64,000 nucleotides of DNA from an uncultured Collinsella sp. (GCA_958439425.1 CAUBVH010000003.1:62001-126000); one strand, 5' to 3'; shown: positions 15,952 through 24,506, numbered from the stretch's first letter. Notes: generated by a model not told the origin, from the sequence alone. Numbers and translations: made by a program.

Positions 15952-16590
15952 CTATGCGGCTACGATGCGGCGTTGGTAAGCTCGGACCAGCAGCGAGATA
16001 CCAAAGTTGAGCACAAAGTACATCGCAAACACCAGGCCGTAGAGCATAAGCACCTGCGACAGATCGATCGCGTGGGCCATCACGACGTTTGCCGTGTACA
16101 TGAGCTCGGCCACGTTAATGCCCGAAAGATACGAGCTGTCCTTGATGACGGTCGTGCACTGGCTAAACAGCGCCGGAATAATCGTCTTAAACGTCTGCGG
16201 CAGAATGATGTAGCGCATGGTGGCAAAGAAGCCGAAGCCCTGGCTCTGCGCCGCCTCAAACTGGCCGCGCGGAATCGAGTTGAGACCGCCGCGCACAATC
16301 TCGGCCATAACGGCGCTGGTAAACAGCGTAAAGGCAATGGTCGAAATCACAATGTCCAAACCCTGCACCGTAAAGTAGATAAACAGGATCCACAGCAGGT
16401 TCGGCGTGCAGCGGAACAGCTCGATATAGGCGCTCACCAGAATACGGAATGGGCGGGGCGCATAGCTTTTAACGAGCGCCAGCACCGTGCCAAAGATGAG
16501 CGAGAAAAAGATCGACAGCGCCGAGATCTCTATGGTCTTAACAAAGCCGCCCCAAATGTAGAGCAGGTTGGTCGCGTTGAAGATTTCCAT
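15952..16590 (-). CDS. Polar amino-acid ABC transporter permease (His/Glu/Gln family)
   Basis: The 212-residue membrane protein has about five membrane segments and the permease coupling motif GGLNSIPRGQFEAAQSQGFG (EAAxxxG class). It pairs with the neighbouring permease, binding protein and ATPase as an importer. AGGAGG precedes the ATG, which lies three bases after the stop of the upstream permease. Its stop abuts the large palindrome at 15846-15951. Confidence 0.93.
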   Translation of the reverse strand: MEIFNATNLLYIWGGFVKTIEISALSIFFSLIFGTVLALVKSYAPRPFRILVSAYIELFRCTPNLLWILFIYFTVQGLDIVISTIAFTLFTSAVMAEIVRGGLNSIPRGQFEAAQSQGFGFFATMRYIILPQTFKTIIPALFSQCTTVIKDSSYLSGINVAELMYTANVVMAHAIDLSQVLMLYGLVFAMYFVLNFGISLLVRAYQRRIVAA

Positions 16591-16593
16591 GCG

Positions 16594-17340
16594 CTAGGCC
16601 TCCTCTACGTTGTCGAGCCCCAGCTCGGCCAGGCTCACACCGCGCGGACGCTCCTTGGAGCGGCGCTCGAGCCACTGCACCAGCATGGCGAGCGGAAAGC
16701 AGATAATGAAGTACATAAGGCAGCAGACGATGTACCCCTGCAGGTAACCGTACAGACTCACAAAGTTGTCGGAACGGTACATAAGGTCGCCGCCGGCCAC
16801 AAGCGCCAGCACCGACGTATTTTTGACCAGGTTGAGCGCCTGGTTACACAGCGGCGGCAGAATGATCTTGAATGTCTGGGGCAGCACGATGTACCAGTAC
16901 GCCTGCGCACGGGTGAAGCCCTGGCTCTGGGCCGCCTCCATCTGACCGCGCGGAACCGCCTCGATACCAGTGCGGATGACCTCCGAAATGTAGGCCGCGT
17001 GATACAGACCCACGCCCAAGAAGCCCAGCACGAACGGCGCGATGCGCACCGGCTGGTCGGCACCGGTTATGGCCTGTAAAAACTGCGGACCGGCCATGTA
17101 CATAAAGAGCACCTGTACGGGCAACGGGGTGTTCTGGTAAAACTCCACGTACACGCGGCTTATGGCGCGCAGCACGCGCGAGCGGGTGGTAGAGAACACG
17201 CCCAGCAGCGTGCCCAGCACCAGCGACAGCAGCAGGCCGGCAACGACCACCTGTAGCGTCACGCCAAAGCCCTCCCAGAAGGGCCCCATGTTTTGAAATG
17301 TCGTCGACCAACGGTCGGCGTCAAATAATCCTTCGAGCAT
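16594..17340 (-). CDS. Polar amino-acid ABC transporter permease (second subunit)
   Basis: The 248-residue permease carries AVPRGQMEAAQSQGFTRAQA, the EAA loop that docks on the ATPase, and several membrane helices. A conserved VYVEFYQNTPLPVQVLFMY segment is typical of the family. The frame opens at 17373, but GGAAGGAATCAA places the start at 17340. It probably forms a heterodimer with the 212-residue permease. Confidence 0.93.
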   Translation of the reverse strand: MLEGLFDADRWSTTFQNMGPFWEGFGVTLQVVVAGLLLSLVLGTLLGVFSTTRSRVLRAISRVYVEFYQNTPLPVQVLFMYMAGPQFLQAITGADQPVRIAPFVLGFLGVGLYHAAYISEVIRTGIEAVPRGQMEAAQSQGFTRAQAYWYIVLPQTFKIILPPLCNQALNLVKNTSVLALVAGGDLMYRSDNFVSLYGYLQGYIVCCLMYFIICFPLAMLVQWLERRSKERPRGVSLAELGLDNVEEA

Positions 17341-17365
17341 TTGATTCCTTCCTTGGACGATGCGC

Positions 17366-18244
17366 CTATACAAGACCCCAGGTCTTGACCTCTTGGTCGA
17401 GCCAGCCGTCGGCCAGGCGATCGCAAATCACCTGATCGACCACGGCCGAAAGGTCGCAGCCCTTCTTGGTCGCCACGCCGTAGCCCTGCTCACCAAACTT
17501 GACCTCGGGCTGCAGCAGCTCAACGGTCTCGTTCATGTAACCGGCCAGCGTGGAGCGGTCCATGGCAAAGACGTCGATATTGCCGGCATCGAGCGAACTC
17601 TTGATGATGGGGTAGCCGCTAAAGGCCCTAAACTCGGGCTCGCAGCTAAAGCCGTTGTCCTTGATCATCTGCTCGATCAGGCCCTGCGTGGTGGCACCCT
17701 GGCTCACGCCGATGACTTTGCCGTCCAGGTCCTCAATCGAGGTAAAACCCGAACGCTTCTTGACCATGAGTCCCACGTAGTCGGTGCGATACGGCGTTGA
17801 GAAATCCCAGCTCTTCTTACGCTCGTCGGTGATGGTGTAGGTCGCCGCGACCACGTCGAGCTGGCCGTTATCGATCAGCGGGCCGCGCGTCTTGGGCGTT
17901 ACGTCGGTAAACTCGACCAGCTCCTGGGCGCGGGCATCCTTGTAGCTCACGCCAAAGACGGCAGCGGCGATTTGGTAGCACAAATCGACTTCCATGCCCT
18001 CAAAGCGACCCTTGGCGGTGTCGTAATAGCCATAGCCGGGAACGTCTTTCTTAACGCCGGCATTCAGATGGCCACGCGACTTGATGGCCGCGAGCTTGGA
18101 CCCCTTGTCGGAGCCCTCGCCGCTGGTGGAGTTGCCGCAACCGGTAAGCGCGGTCCCCGTCAGCGCAAGCATGCCGGCGCCAGCCAGCTGCAAAAAGTGA
18201 CGGCGCGACACGGCCGCCCTCGTCATATCCGTCATGTCCATCAC
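17366..18244 (-). CDS. Amino-acid ABC transporter substrate-binding lipoprotein
   Basis: The ~292-residue extracellular binding protein has an N-terminal signal with SRRHFLQLAGAG (twin-arginine-like) and the lipobox LTGC. The mature part has the family's KGRFEGMEVDLCYQIAAAV and VVAATYTITDERKKSWDFS segments that form the two lobes for a polar amino acid. GTG at 18244 and ATG at 18241 are both possible starts. It lies 5 bp after the ATPase gene. The precise amino acid is not predictable. Confidence 0.92.
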   Translation of the reverse strand: MMDMTDMTRAAVSRRHFLQLAGAGMLALTGTALTGCGNSTSGEGSDKGSKLAAIKSRGHLNAGVKKDVPGYGYYDTAKGRFEGMEVDLCYQIAAAVFGVSYKDARAQELVEFTDVTPKTRGPLIDNGQLDVVAATYTITDERKKSWDFSTPYRTDYVGLMVKKRSGFTSIEDLDGKVIGVSQGATTQGLIEQMIKDNGFSCEPEFRAFSGYPIIKSSLDAGNIDVFAMDRSTLAGYMNETVELLQPEVKFGEQGYGVATKKGCDLSAVVDQVICDRLADGWLDQEVKTWGLV

Positions 18245-18249
18245 CGCGC

Positions 18250-18981
18250 CTAGTGCAGAATCTTGGACAGGAACTCGCGGCAGCGCGGGTTCTCGGGATT
18301 ATCGAAGAAGTGCTCGGGCGTACCCTCCTCCAGAATGCGGCCGTCCTCCATAAAGATGACGCGGTCGGCCACCTGGCGCGCAAAGCCCATCTCATGCGTC
18401 ACGCAGATCATGGTGATATCCTCCTGCGCGAGCTCAATCATAACGTCCAGGACTTCCTGGACCATCTCGGGGTCGAGCGCCGAGGTCGGTTCGTCAAACA
18501 GGATGATGGGCTGCTTAGTGCACAGGGCACGGGCGATAGCGATGCGCTGCTGCTGACCGCCCGAGAGGTTCTGCGGATACTCGCCGGCCTTATGAGCCAT
18601 GCCAACGCGCTTGAGCGCGGCGATGGCGATCTCGGTCGCCTCCTCCTTGCTCTTCTTTTGCAGCTTGATGGGCGCGAGCGTCAGATTGCCCAGCACCGTC
18701 ATGTTGGGATACAGGTTGAACTGCTGAAACACCATGGAGCTATACTTGCGAGCCATCTCCAGGTGATTCTTCTTGGTAAGCGGCGTACCGTCGATGACGA
18801 CCTCGCCCGACGTGGGCTCCTCCAGATAATCGACGCAACGGATGAGCGTCGACTTGCCCGAGCCGGAAGGCCCGATCATTACGAGCTTCTCGCCGCGCTT
18901 GACGGTGAGATTGATATCTTTGAGCACATGCAGGTCGCCAAAGTACTTGTTGAGATGCTTGATCTCGATCATGTCTGCCAT
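18250..18981 (-). CDS. Amino-acid ABC transporter ATPase (GlnQ-like)
   Basis: The 243-residue ATPase has GPSGSGKST, LSGGQQQRIAIARAL, ILFDEPTSALDPE and the switch CVTHEMGFARQVADRVIFM, exactly the polar amino-acid importer subfamily. GGGAAGGGAC precedes the ATG. It is first in a four-gene operon: ATPase, binding protein, two permeases. Confidence 0.95.
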   Translation of the reverse strand: MADMIEIKHLNKYFGDLHVLKDINLTVKRGEKLVMIGPSGSGKSTLIRCVDYLEEPTSGEVVIDGTPLTKKNHLEMARKYSSMVFQQFNLYPNMTVLGNLTLAPIKLQKKSKEEATEIAIAALKRVGMAHKAGEYPQNLSGGQQQRIAIARALCTKQPIILFDEPTSALDPEMVQEVLDVMIELAQEDITMICVTHEMGFARQVADRVIFMEDGRILEEGTPEHFFDNPENPRCREFLSKILH

Positions 18982-19016
18982 GAATGTCCCTTCCCTGCGT
19001 TTACACGAGTTGAACT

Positions 19017-19022
19017 ATTGTA
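19017..19022 (-). promoter_or_regulatory. Probable -10 box of the amino-acid transporter operon
   Basis: On the minus strand TACAAT lies 36 bases before the ATPase start; the -35 at 17 bases (CTGCGG) is weak. Confidence 0.4.
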
Positions 19023-19087
19023 CGGAAAGAACCACGTTTCCGCAGCCCACACTACATCCCCGTAAAGAACCCGCAACCTTCCGCCCA

Positions 19088-19152
19088 CTCATTGGGGACA
19101 GACTTAAATGAGTGCCCCCCGTGGGTACTCATTTAAGTCTGTCCCCAATGAG
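19088..19152. repeat. 26-bp perfect inverted repeat with GTCCCC core
   Basis: Arms 19088-19113 and 19127-19152 are perfectly complementary and contain ACTTAAATGAGT and GGGGACAG. Each arm can also fold on itself (CTCATT with AATGAG). It lies upstream of the amino-acid transporter operon. Confidence 0.75.
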
Positions 19153-19190
19153 CACCGAAAATAATACAACCGCCCTTGTTGAGCATAAGT

Positions 19191-19233
19191 CAGCGAAAAC
19201 CCGTACACGCGAGCAAGGTGACGTGAAATCAAT
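19191..19233. repeat. Left half of a type I composite palindrome interrupted by IS200
   Basis: CAGCGAAAAC, a variable arm CCGTACACG (19201-19209), CGAGCAAGGTG and ACGTGAAA match the left half of the intact element at 45133-45249. The right half is at 20031-20075. Confidence 0.65.
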
Positions 19234-19985
19234 CAAAACCACCCCTAAAAGGGGTGGTTTGCTCTTAGGGTATAACCCTTGGATTTCCGGCACGCGTCTA
19301 AAGGCGCCGGCCCTCACGGGGTTCGGGCCGCACTGCAGGTTGACCCGTGACGGGCCGGTCAAACCGGCGCTATTTGCGCCCCGGCCCCCTATCGAAGGGG
19401 TCCTCGTGCTCCTTGGCGCTCAGCCGGTCGAGCGCGATGTCGGCCTTCTCCTGCTCCCGGATGTACTTCGCGATCGTGGCCTCGTTCAGGCCGACGGTGG
19501 ACACGCAGTGGCCCTCGGCCCAGAACTTCCTGTTGCCGAACTTGTACTTCAGGTTCGCGTGGCTGTCGAATACCATCAGCGAGCTCTTCCCCTTCAGGTA
19601 GCCCATCACGCTCGACACGCTGTACTTCGGCGGTATCGCCAGCAGCATGTGGACGTGGTCGGGCATCAGGTGCCCCTCGATGATCTCTATCCCCTTGTAC
19701 TGGCAGAGCTTCCTGAAGATCTCCCCAAGGTCGGACCTTATTTGGTTGTAGATGACTTTGCGCCTATACTTCGGCGTGAACACGACGTGGTACTTGCACG
19801 TCCACTTCGTGTGCGACAGGCCGTAGGCCTTCTGGGCCATACGCCACCACCGCCCTCTCGACTCGGATTCCTTGCGGCCTGAACAATCGCAAGTGTCCGG
19901 CGAGGGGGCGGCTTTGTAAAGCCGGTTGTCCCCACCCGCATAGCGGGTGGTTTCTGATGCGGCGCGCTGCGCGCCCCGCACAGGC
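19234..19985 (-). mobile_element. IS200/IS605-type insertion sequence (single TnpA)
   Basis: One Y1 transposase gene is flanked by similar subterminal hairpins: AACCACCCC/GGGGTGGTT at 19236-19260 and CCACCCGC/GCGGGTGG at 19932-19950. There are no terminal inverted repeats or target duplication, as expected for this family. Exact ends are not determined. The element lies in the loop of a composite palindrome. Confidence 0.75.
19370..19840 (-). CDS. tnpA: IS200/IS605-family transposase TnpA
   Basis: The 156-residue protein is a Y1 HUH transposase: KYHVVFTPKYRRKVIY at the start, MPDHVHMLL with the HUH pair, and ATIAKYIREQEKAD with the presumed catalytic Tyr. It would move single-stranded DNA by peel-and-paste. 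The ATG at 19840 is chosen because the family begins with this conserved block; the longer frame to 19981 runs into the IS end. No TnpB partner is present. The sequence is intact, so the element may be active. Confidence 0.92.
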   Translation of the reverse strand: MAQKAYGLSHTKWTCKYHVVFTPKYRRKVIYNQIRSDLGEIFRKLCQYKGIEIIEGHLMPDHVHMLLAIPPKYSVSSVMGYLKGKSSLMVFDSHANLKYKFGNRKFWAEGHCVSTVGLNEATIAKYIREQEKADIALDRLSAKEHEDPFDRGPGRK

Positions 19986-20000
19986 TAAAGCCTTTAATGA

Positions 20001-20029
20001 AAGGGCGCAGACCTTATGGTCGCGCCCTT
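20001..20029. terminator. Hairpin between IS200 and the yqeY-like gene
   Basis: AAGGGCGC and GACC (20001-20013) pair with GGTC and GCGCCCTT (20018-20029). Confidence 0.5.
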
Positions 20030-20030
20030 G

Positions 20031-20075
20031 AAATTGAACGTCAGATTGCCGTGTGTACGGGTTTGCAGCGTCGAG
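20031..20075. repeat. Right half of the interrupted type I composite palindrome
   Basis: TTGAACGT, CAGATTGCCG, variable arm TGTGTACGG (20052-20060) and GTTTGCAGCGTCGA match the right half of the element at 45133-45249. The variable arm pairs with 19201-19209. Confidence 0.65.
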
Positions 20076-20077
20076 CC

Positions 20078-20105
20078 GTTACGCGGTTTGGTAAAACCGC
20101 GTAAC
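20078..20105 (-). terminator. Stop-adjacent hairpin after the yqeY-like gene
   Basis: GTTACGCGGTTT (20078-20089) pairs perfectly with AAACCGCGTAAC (20094-20105). The identical hairpin follows the Nudix gene at 45252-45279. It lies 3 bp from the stop codon. Confidence 0.6.
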
Positions 20106-20108
20106 AAA

Positions 20109-20552
20109 TTACGCGAGTTTGGCTCCAACGATCTTTGCTGCTGCCGGCTTATCAAAGTTGCCGCCAGTGGCCTTACCCAGAGCGCCCATGACCTGGCCCA
20201 TCTGCTTCTTGGACGTGGCGCCCAGCTCAGCGATGACCTGCTCGATCAGGGCCTCGAGCTCCTCGCCCGAAACCTGCGCGGGCAGAAGGCTCTCCAGAAT
20301 CTTGACCTGCTCGGTCAGGTTGTCGGTACGCTCTTGGTCGGTGCCGGCCTTGATGGACATCTCCAGCGTCTCGCTCGTCTGCTTAATCAGACGCTTGATC
20401 ATGCTGTTGACGTCTTCCTCGGTCACATCGCGGCGCTCGTTAACCTCGATATTCTTCACCTCGGCCTTGACCTGGCGAATGATGGACAGGCGGACCTTGT
20501 CCTTAGCCTTCATGGCGGCGATCATTTCTTTCTGCAGCTCTTCGTTGGTCAT
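20109..20552 (-). CDS. GatB/YqeY domain-containing protein
   Basis: The 147-residue protein is a stand-alone YqeY-type helical protein related to the tail domain of the GatB amidotransferase subunit. Visible are MKAKDKVRLSIIRQVKAEVKN, KRLIKQTSETLE, LESLLPAQVS and MGQVMGALGKATGG with a C-terminal AAKIVGAKLA. The biochemical role is unclear; an effect on tRNA or translation is assumed from the fold. AGGAGG precedes the ATG at 20552, so the longer frame from 20588 is not used. Confidence 0.9.
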   Translation of the reverse strand: MTNEELQKEMIAAMKAKDKVRLSIIRQVKAEVKNIEVNERRDVTEEDVNSMIKRLIKQTSETLEMSIKAGTDQERTDNLTEQVKILESLLPAQVSGEELEALIEQVIAELGATSKKQMGQVMGALGKATGGNFDKPAAAKIVGAKLA

Positions 20553-20606
20553 CTGCAAATCCTCCTCAATAGCGTGGGCGGCACTCACGCGAGCACCGCC
20601 CCATGA

Positions 20607-21827
20607 TTACTCAGTCGTCGACGAATCGTCGGTCGAACTCTTGGTGACGCCCTTCAGGCTCACGTTATAGGGTACGTCCTTGGGCATGGGGTTAACGGTG
20701 ATGTCGGCGTCTTTCTTGTACTGCTCCAGCCACTCGCTGTATGCGGTGCTTGCCGCCTGCGTCTTCACCACGTTGGAAACGTACTTCTTGATGTCCTTGG
20801 GCACCTGCTTAATGTCATCGACCTGATTATCGACATGGAAGTAGTCGGTGCACTTGATGATGTGGTAACCATAGGTCGACTCGACGACATCGCTCACGTC
20901 GCCCTTGTTGAGCCCCTCGAGCGCCGTCTGGTAGCTGTCGACGAAAGTGGTGAGCTTATCCCAGCCCACATCGCCCTTCTTCTCCTTGGAACCGGTGTCC
21001 TCGGAGTACTGCTCAACGGCGTCCTCAAAGCTCAGCTCACCGGAGTTGATCTTGTCCAGGCACTCCTGCGCCTTGGCCTTAGCGGCAGCCTTGTCCTCGT
21101 CGGAAGCGTCGGAATCGACCTTGATCAGGATGTTCGACGAGCGGCGGGCGTCGTTGTAGCTGGACAGGTTTTCGTTGATGTAATCGACAATCTCGCTGTC
21201 CTTGGGCTTGCTGGTGGGCGCCACGGCATCCTTAAGCTTTTGCTGTGCCAGACTCTCCTTGAGTGAGTCCTTGTAGGTGTCCTCGGTATAGCCGTAGGTC
21301 TTGAGGGTCTTCTTAAAGGCCTTGGCACCGCCCGCGCTCTTGCACGCGTCCTTCCAAGCCTTCTCGACCTCCTCGTCCGACACCGTCACGCCATTCTCCT
21401 TCTGTGCCTGTTGAAGCAGAATCTGCTGCGTGTAGGAGTCGATGAGTTGCTTGCGGTACTTCTTGGGCGTGAGGTCGTTGTCGACCAGGTACTGCGCCCA
21501 ATCCTTGTCCTTGGTATAGCCATAGGACGTACGCATGCTCATGATCTGCTTGGTCACGGTGTCCTCGGTGAGGTTGGTGCCGTTGATAGTAGCAGCAACA
21601 CCGCCGGTCAGCTTGTAGCCCGAGGTGTCCTCGGCCTGCGACATAAGGCCGGAGCACGCCATCGCCGAGACGGAAAGCAGCATCGCCAGCACGCCGATGA
21701 CCACCAGGACGATCTTGACGGTCTTAGACACGTACGTCTTGCGCTGCTTCTTGCGAGAGCTGGAGGCAGCGCGGGCCTGCTGCTCGGGCGTCGGCGCGGC
21801 CTCGGAGTTCTTTTTCTTGTTTGCCAT
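20607..21827 (-). CDS. PrsA/SurA-like peptidyl-prolyl isomerase, membrane-anchored
   Basis: The 406-residue protein has a charged cytoplasmic start, a membrane segment at about residues 36-58 ending AMAC (possible lipobox), a SurA-N-like helical chaperone domain, and a parvulin rotamase domain (SSNILIKVDSDAS through KGDVGWD and VVESTYGYHIIKCTD). It likely folds secreted proteins on the outer face. The tail is Ser/Thr rich. GAAAGG precedes the ATG. Confidence 0.85.
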   Translation of the reverse strand: MANKKKNSEAAPTPEQQARAASSSRKKQRKTYVSKTVKIVLVVIGVLAMLLSVSAMACSGLMSQAEDTSGYKLTGGVAATINGTNLTEDTVTKQIMSMRTSYGYTKDKDWAQYLVDNDLTPKKYRKQLIDSYTQQILLQQAQKENGVTVSDEEVEKAWKDACKSAGGAKAFKKTLKTYGYTEDTYKDSLKESLAQQKLKDAVAPTSKPKDSEIVDYINENLSSYNDARRSSNILIKVDSDASDEDKAAAKAKAQECLDKINSGELSFEDAVEQYSEDTGSKEKKGDVGWDKLTTFVDSYQTALEGLNKGDVSDVVESTYGYHIIKCTDYFHVDNQVDDIKQVPKDIKKYVSNVVKTQAASTAYSEWLEQYKKDADITVNPMPKDVPYNVSLKGVTKSSTDDSSTTE

Positions 21828-21894
21828 AGTTGGCCTTTCGCATCACGAATCGAACAAACGCCATTGTGTCACAACGCAGCCCCCGCGGCACGCT

Positions 21895-21945
21895 TGGTGC
21901 ATTGGGGACAGGTTAATCTGCACCATTTTGGTGCAAAGGGGACAG
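21895..21945. repeat. Double GGGGACAG-core hairpin
   Basis: TGGTGCA, TGCACCA and TGGTGCA occur in series so that the middle arm (21919-21925) can pair either way, and each outer side carries GGGGACAG. It lies between the foldase gene and the PTS IIA stop. Confidence 0.6.
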
Positions 21946-21962
21946 CTCTGGCAGCCGGCACC

Positions 21963-22427
21963 TTAGAAGTGGCGGCGGATGGCGTCGACCATGCCCTGGG
22001 ACGTGGTCTGGCCGAGCACGTCGGCTGCGGCATCGGCGTCCATAAAGATGTTCATGAGCGCCTGCAGGGCCTCGACCTGGCCGCCCGGCTCGGCGATGCC
22101 CAGATTGATGACGATCTGCGCCGGCACCGGAGCGCCCATGCCAGCCATAGCGTTAAATGTCACGGGCGCGGCGGGCTTCACCACCGCGATATAGGGCTTG
22201 GCCACAAACCCCGGATCGGTATGCGGAATGGCAATGTTTGCCGCCGGCATGGCAAGACCCGTGGGATAGGCATCCTCGCGCGTGCGAACGGCGTCGAACC
22301 AACCGTCGGCAATGTAGCCACGCGGTACAAGCTCGCCCTCAAGCCGCGCGAACACCTCATCCGGCGTCGCACACTCCCAATCAAAAAACACCAGCTCAGG
22401 CGCAAACAGCGCTTCGTTATCCGCCAT
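21963..22427 (-). CDS. PTS sugar transporter subunit IIA (fructose/galactitol type)
   Basis: The 154-residue single-domain protein fits the EIIA-2 family. NIAIPHTDPG carries the phospho-accepting His at about residue 69, which takes phosphate from HPr. No IIB or IIC gene is nearby, so the partner permease is elsewhere or it is regulatory. GAGGTGAGCGC precedes the ATG. It lies downstream of purN but is separated by a hairpin. Confidence 0.87.
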   Translation of the reverse strand: MADNEALFAPELVFFDWECATPDEVFARLEGELVPRGYIADGWFDAVRTREDAYPTGLAMPAANIAIPHTDPGFVAKPYIAVVKPAAPVTFNAMAGMGAPVPAQIVINLGIAEPGGQVEALQALMNIFMDADAAADVLGQTTSQGMVDAIRRHF

Positions 22428-22486
22428 GCGCTCACCTCTCTCACCTAGTCATTCAAGAACGTCCCCGATGACTACCCAAAACAAAA

Positions 22487-22520
22487 GGTGGCCACACGCG
22501 CCTTGGCGCCAATGACCACC
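22487..22520 (-). terminator. Probable terminator after purN
   Basis: GGTGG (22487-22491) with CCACC (22516-22520), and an inner GCGCC/GGCGC stem; TTTTGTTTT follows on the minus strand. Confidence 0.6.
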
Positions 22521-22552
22521 CTAACCACTCAACTAAATTGCACTGTGCACCG

Positions 22553-23254
22553 CTAGCCGCGGGGCGCATCAATTGCGACCTTGCCGTTCTCCAGCACGTG
22601 GACGCGGCCATCGGCGAGCATCTGCACGACCTCGGGATACAGCACGTGCTCAATCGCGTGGATGTGCTCCTCAAGCGTGTCGACGTCCCAGCCCTCCTCA
22701 ACAGCCAGCGCACGCTGGGCAATGATGGGGCCGTTGTCGTAGATCTCGTTGGCAAAGTGCACGGTCACGCCGGTCACCTTGACGCCGCGCGCAAAGGCAT
22801 CGTCAATCGCGTGGGCGCCGGTAAAGCTCGGCAGCAGCGCCGGGTGTAGGTTGACCACACGATTGGGGAACGCCGCCAGCAGCGGCGTGTGCACCATGCG
22901 CATGTAGCCAGCCATGACCACATACTCGCAGCCACGCTCGAGCAGCTCGTGCGCGATAATCTCGTCAGCCGCGATGGGGTCGGCATAGACATCCTTGGAC
23001 AGCGTAAGCGTCTGGATACCTGCACGCTCGGCGCGCTGCAAGCCCTTGGCCGAAGGACGGCTCGACACCACAAGTTCAATCGAGGCGTTGAGCTTGCCGG
23101 CGGCGATCAGGTCGATCAGCGCCTGCAGGTTGGTACCCGAGCCGCTGATAAGCACGCCAATCTTGAGCGGCTCGACCGTATCGGTGCCGGTCGGACGGGT
23201 ATACGGGTCCCAAGCCAGGACCTCGGCGGCAGCCGTCTGCTCGTTAGCGCTCAT
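22553..23254 (-). CDS. purN: Phosphoribosylglycinamide formyltransferase
   Basis: The 233-residue enzyme transfers formyl from 10-formyl-THF to GAR in purine synthesis. GVLISGSGTNLQAL, VMAGYMRM, and NRVVNLHPALLPSF with the catalytic Asn and His are present, as is DNGPIIAQ. The start at 23254 lies inside the end of purM (11-bp overlap), a normal sign of coupling; a start at 23293 would overlap far more. Confidence 0.95.
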   Translation of the reverse strand: MSANEQTAAAEVLAWDPYTRPTGTDTVEPLKIGVLISGSGTNLQALIDLIAAGKLNASIELVVSSRPSAKGLQRAERAGIQTLTLSKDVYADPIAADEIIAHELLERGCEYVVMAGYMRMVHTPLLAAFPNRVVNLHPALLPSFTGAHAIDDAFARGVKVTGVTVHFANEIYDNGPIIAQRALAVEEGWDVDTLEEHIHAIEHVLYPEVVQMLADGRVHVLENGKVAIDAPRG

Positions 23255-24347
23255 CGGAGTACACGACCTTACCGGAACCCTCGACGCACTCACCCACGCG
23301 GAACGGCTTCTCGCCCAGCGCGACCAGGGCCTCGGTAACCGCGGCTTCGTCCTCGGGAGCGGCGATCAGGCACAGGCCAACGCCCATGTTGAAGGTCTTG
23401 CATGCCTCGTTGGGCGCGAGCTCGGCCTGACGCGACACGTAGGTGATGACGGGCGGAACATCCCAGCCCATCTCGGCGCCGTTGCGGGTGACCACAGCGT
23501 CGACGTCGTCGGCAAGCGCGCGGTTGAGGTTTTCGGTAATACCGCCACCGGTGATGTGGGCAATGGCATGAACGTTGGCGCCACCGCGGAGCAGCTCCAG
23601 AATCGGCTTCACATAAATGCGCGTGGGAGCCAGCAGAGCGTCGGCCAGCGAAGCGCCGCCGAGCTCCTCGAGCGGACGGCTCAGTTCCTCGGCCTTAGCG
23701 GCGGCCTCGGGCGTGCCCGGCTTGATGCCGTCGACACCGATGACCTTACGCACGAGTGAGTAGCCGTTGGAGTGCACGCCGGTGGAAGGCAGACCCAGGA
23801 TCACATCGCCGGGGCGAACGTTCGCGGGGTCAAGCATCTTGGGACGATCGACAACACCCACGGTAAAGCCGGCGAGGTCGTAGTCGGCGGGAGCCATGAC
23901 GCCGGGGTGCTCGGCCATCTCGCCGCCCACGAGCGCGCAGCCCGCGAGCTTGCAGCCGTCGGCCACACCCTTGATAATCTTTGCCATGTGCTCGGCCTCG
24001 ATGTGACCGATGGCAACGTAGTCCAGGAAGAACAGCGGCTCGGCGCCCGAAGCCAGAATATCGTTGACGCACATAGCGACCAGGTCCTGGCCAACCGTCT
24101 CGTGACGGTCCATGATCTGGGCGAGCACGAGCTTGGTGCCCACGCCGTCGGTACCGCTAATCAGGATCGGGTCTTCCATATCCTTGAGCGCGGCGGCCGA
24201 GAACAGGCCGCCAAAGCCGCCGATGCCACCGATAACCTCGGAACGGTTAGTGTCCTTGACCATCTGCTTAATCGCGTCGACGGCGCGGCCGCCCTCGGCG
24301 GTATCGACGCCGGCGTCCTCGTACGTCACATGCTTGCTGTCGCCCAT
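23244..24347 (-). CDS. purM: Phosphoribosylformylglycinamidine cyclo-ligase (AIR synthetase)
   Basis: The 367-residue enzyme closes the imidazole ring of AIR. SGTDGVGTKL, CVNDILASGAEPLFFLDY, GGEMAEHPG and ITGGGITENLNRAL are the family blocks. GAGGAAGG precedes the ATG. It follows purF (after a hairpin) and overlaps purN. Confidence 0.97.
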   Translation of the reverse strand: MGDSKHVTYEDAGVDTAEGGRAVDAIKQMVKDTNRSEVIGGIGGFGGLFSAAALKDMEDPILISGTDGVGTKLVLAQIMDRHETVGQDLVAMCVNDILASGAEPLFFLDYVAIGHIEAEHMAKIIKGVADGCKLAGCALVGGEMAEHPGVMAPADYDLAGFTVGVVDRPKMLDPANVRPGDVILGLPSTGVHSNGYSLVRKVIGVDGIKPGTPEAAAKAEELSRPLEELGGASLADALLAPTRIYVKPILELLRGGANVHAIAHITGGGITENLNRALADDVDAVVTRNGAEMGWDVPPVITYVSRQAELAPNEACKTFNMGVGLCLIAAPEDEAAVTEALVALGEKPFRVGECVEGSGKVVYSDER

Positions 24348-24465
24348 CTGAGCCTTCCTCTCCCACTACCGTGGCGCCGCACGGGCGCCAAACGGTGCTC
24401 ATAGTTGCGTTCATTTCGGCGCGCGCCATAACAGCACGCGCCGTCATATCAACAAAACAGCAGGT

Positions 24466-24506
24466 AAAACCTACCAAAATAAACCTGTCCCCATATGGCA
24501 GGTTTT
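24466..24506. repeat. GTCCCC-core hairpin overlapping the purF stop
   Basis: AAAACCTACCA (24466-24476) pairs with TGGCAGGTTTT (24496-24506) with one mismatch around a loop containing AAACCTGTCCCC. The purF stop (24505-24507) lies in the right arm. Confidence 0.7.
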
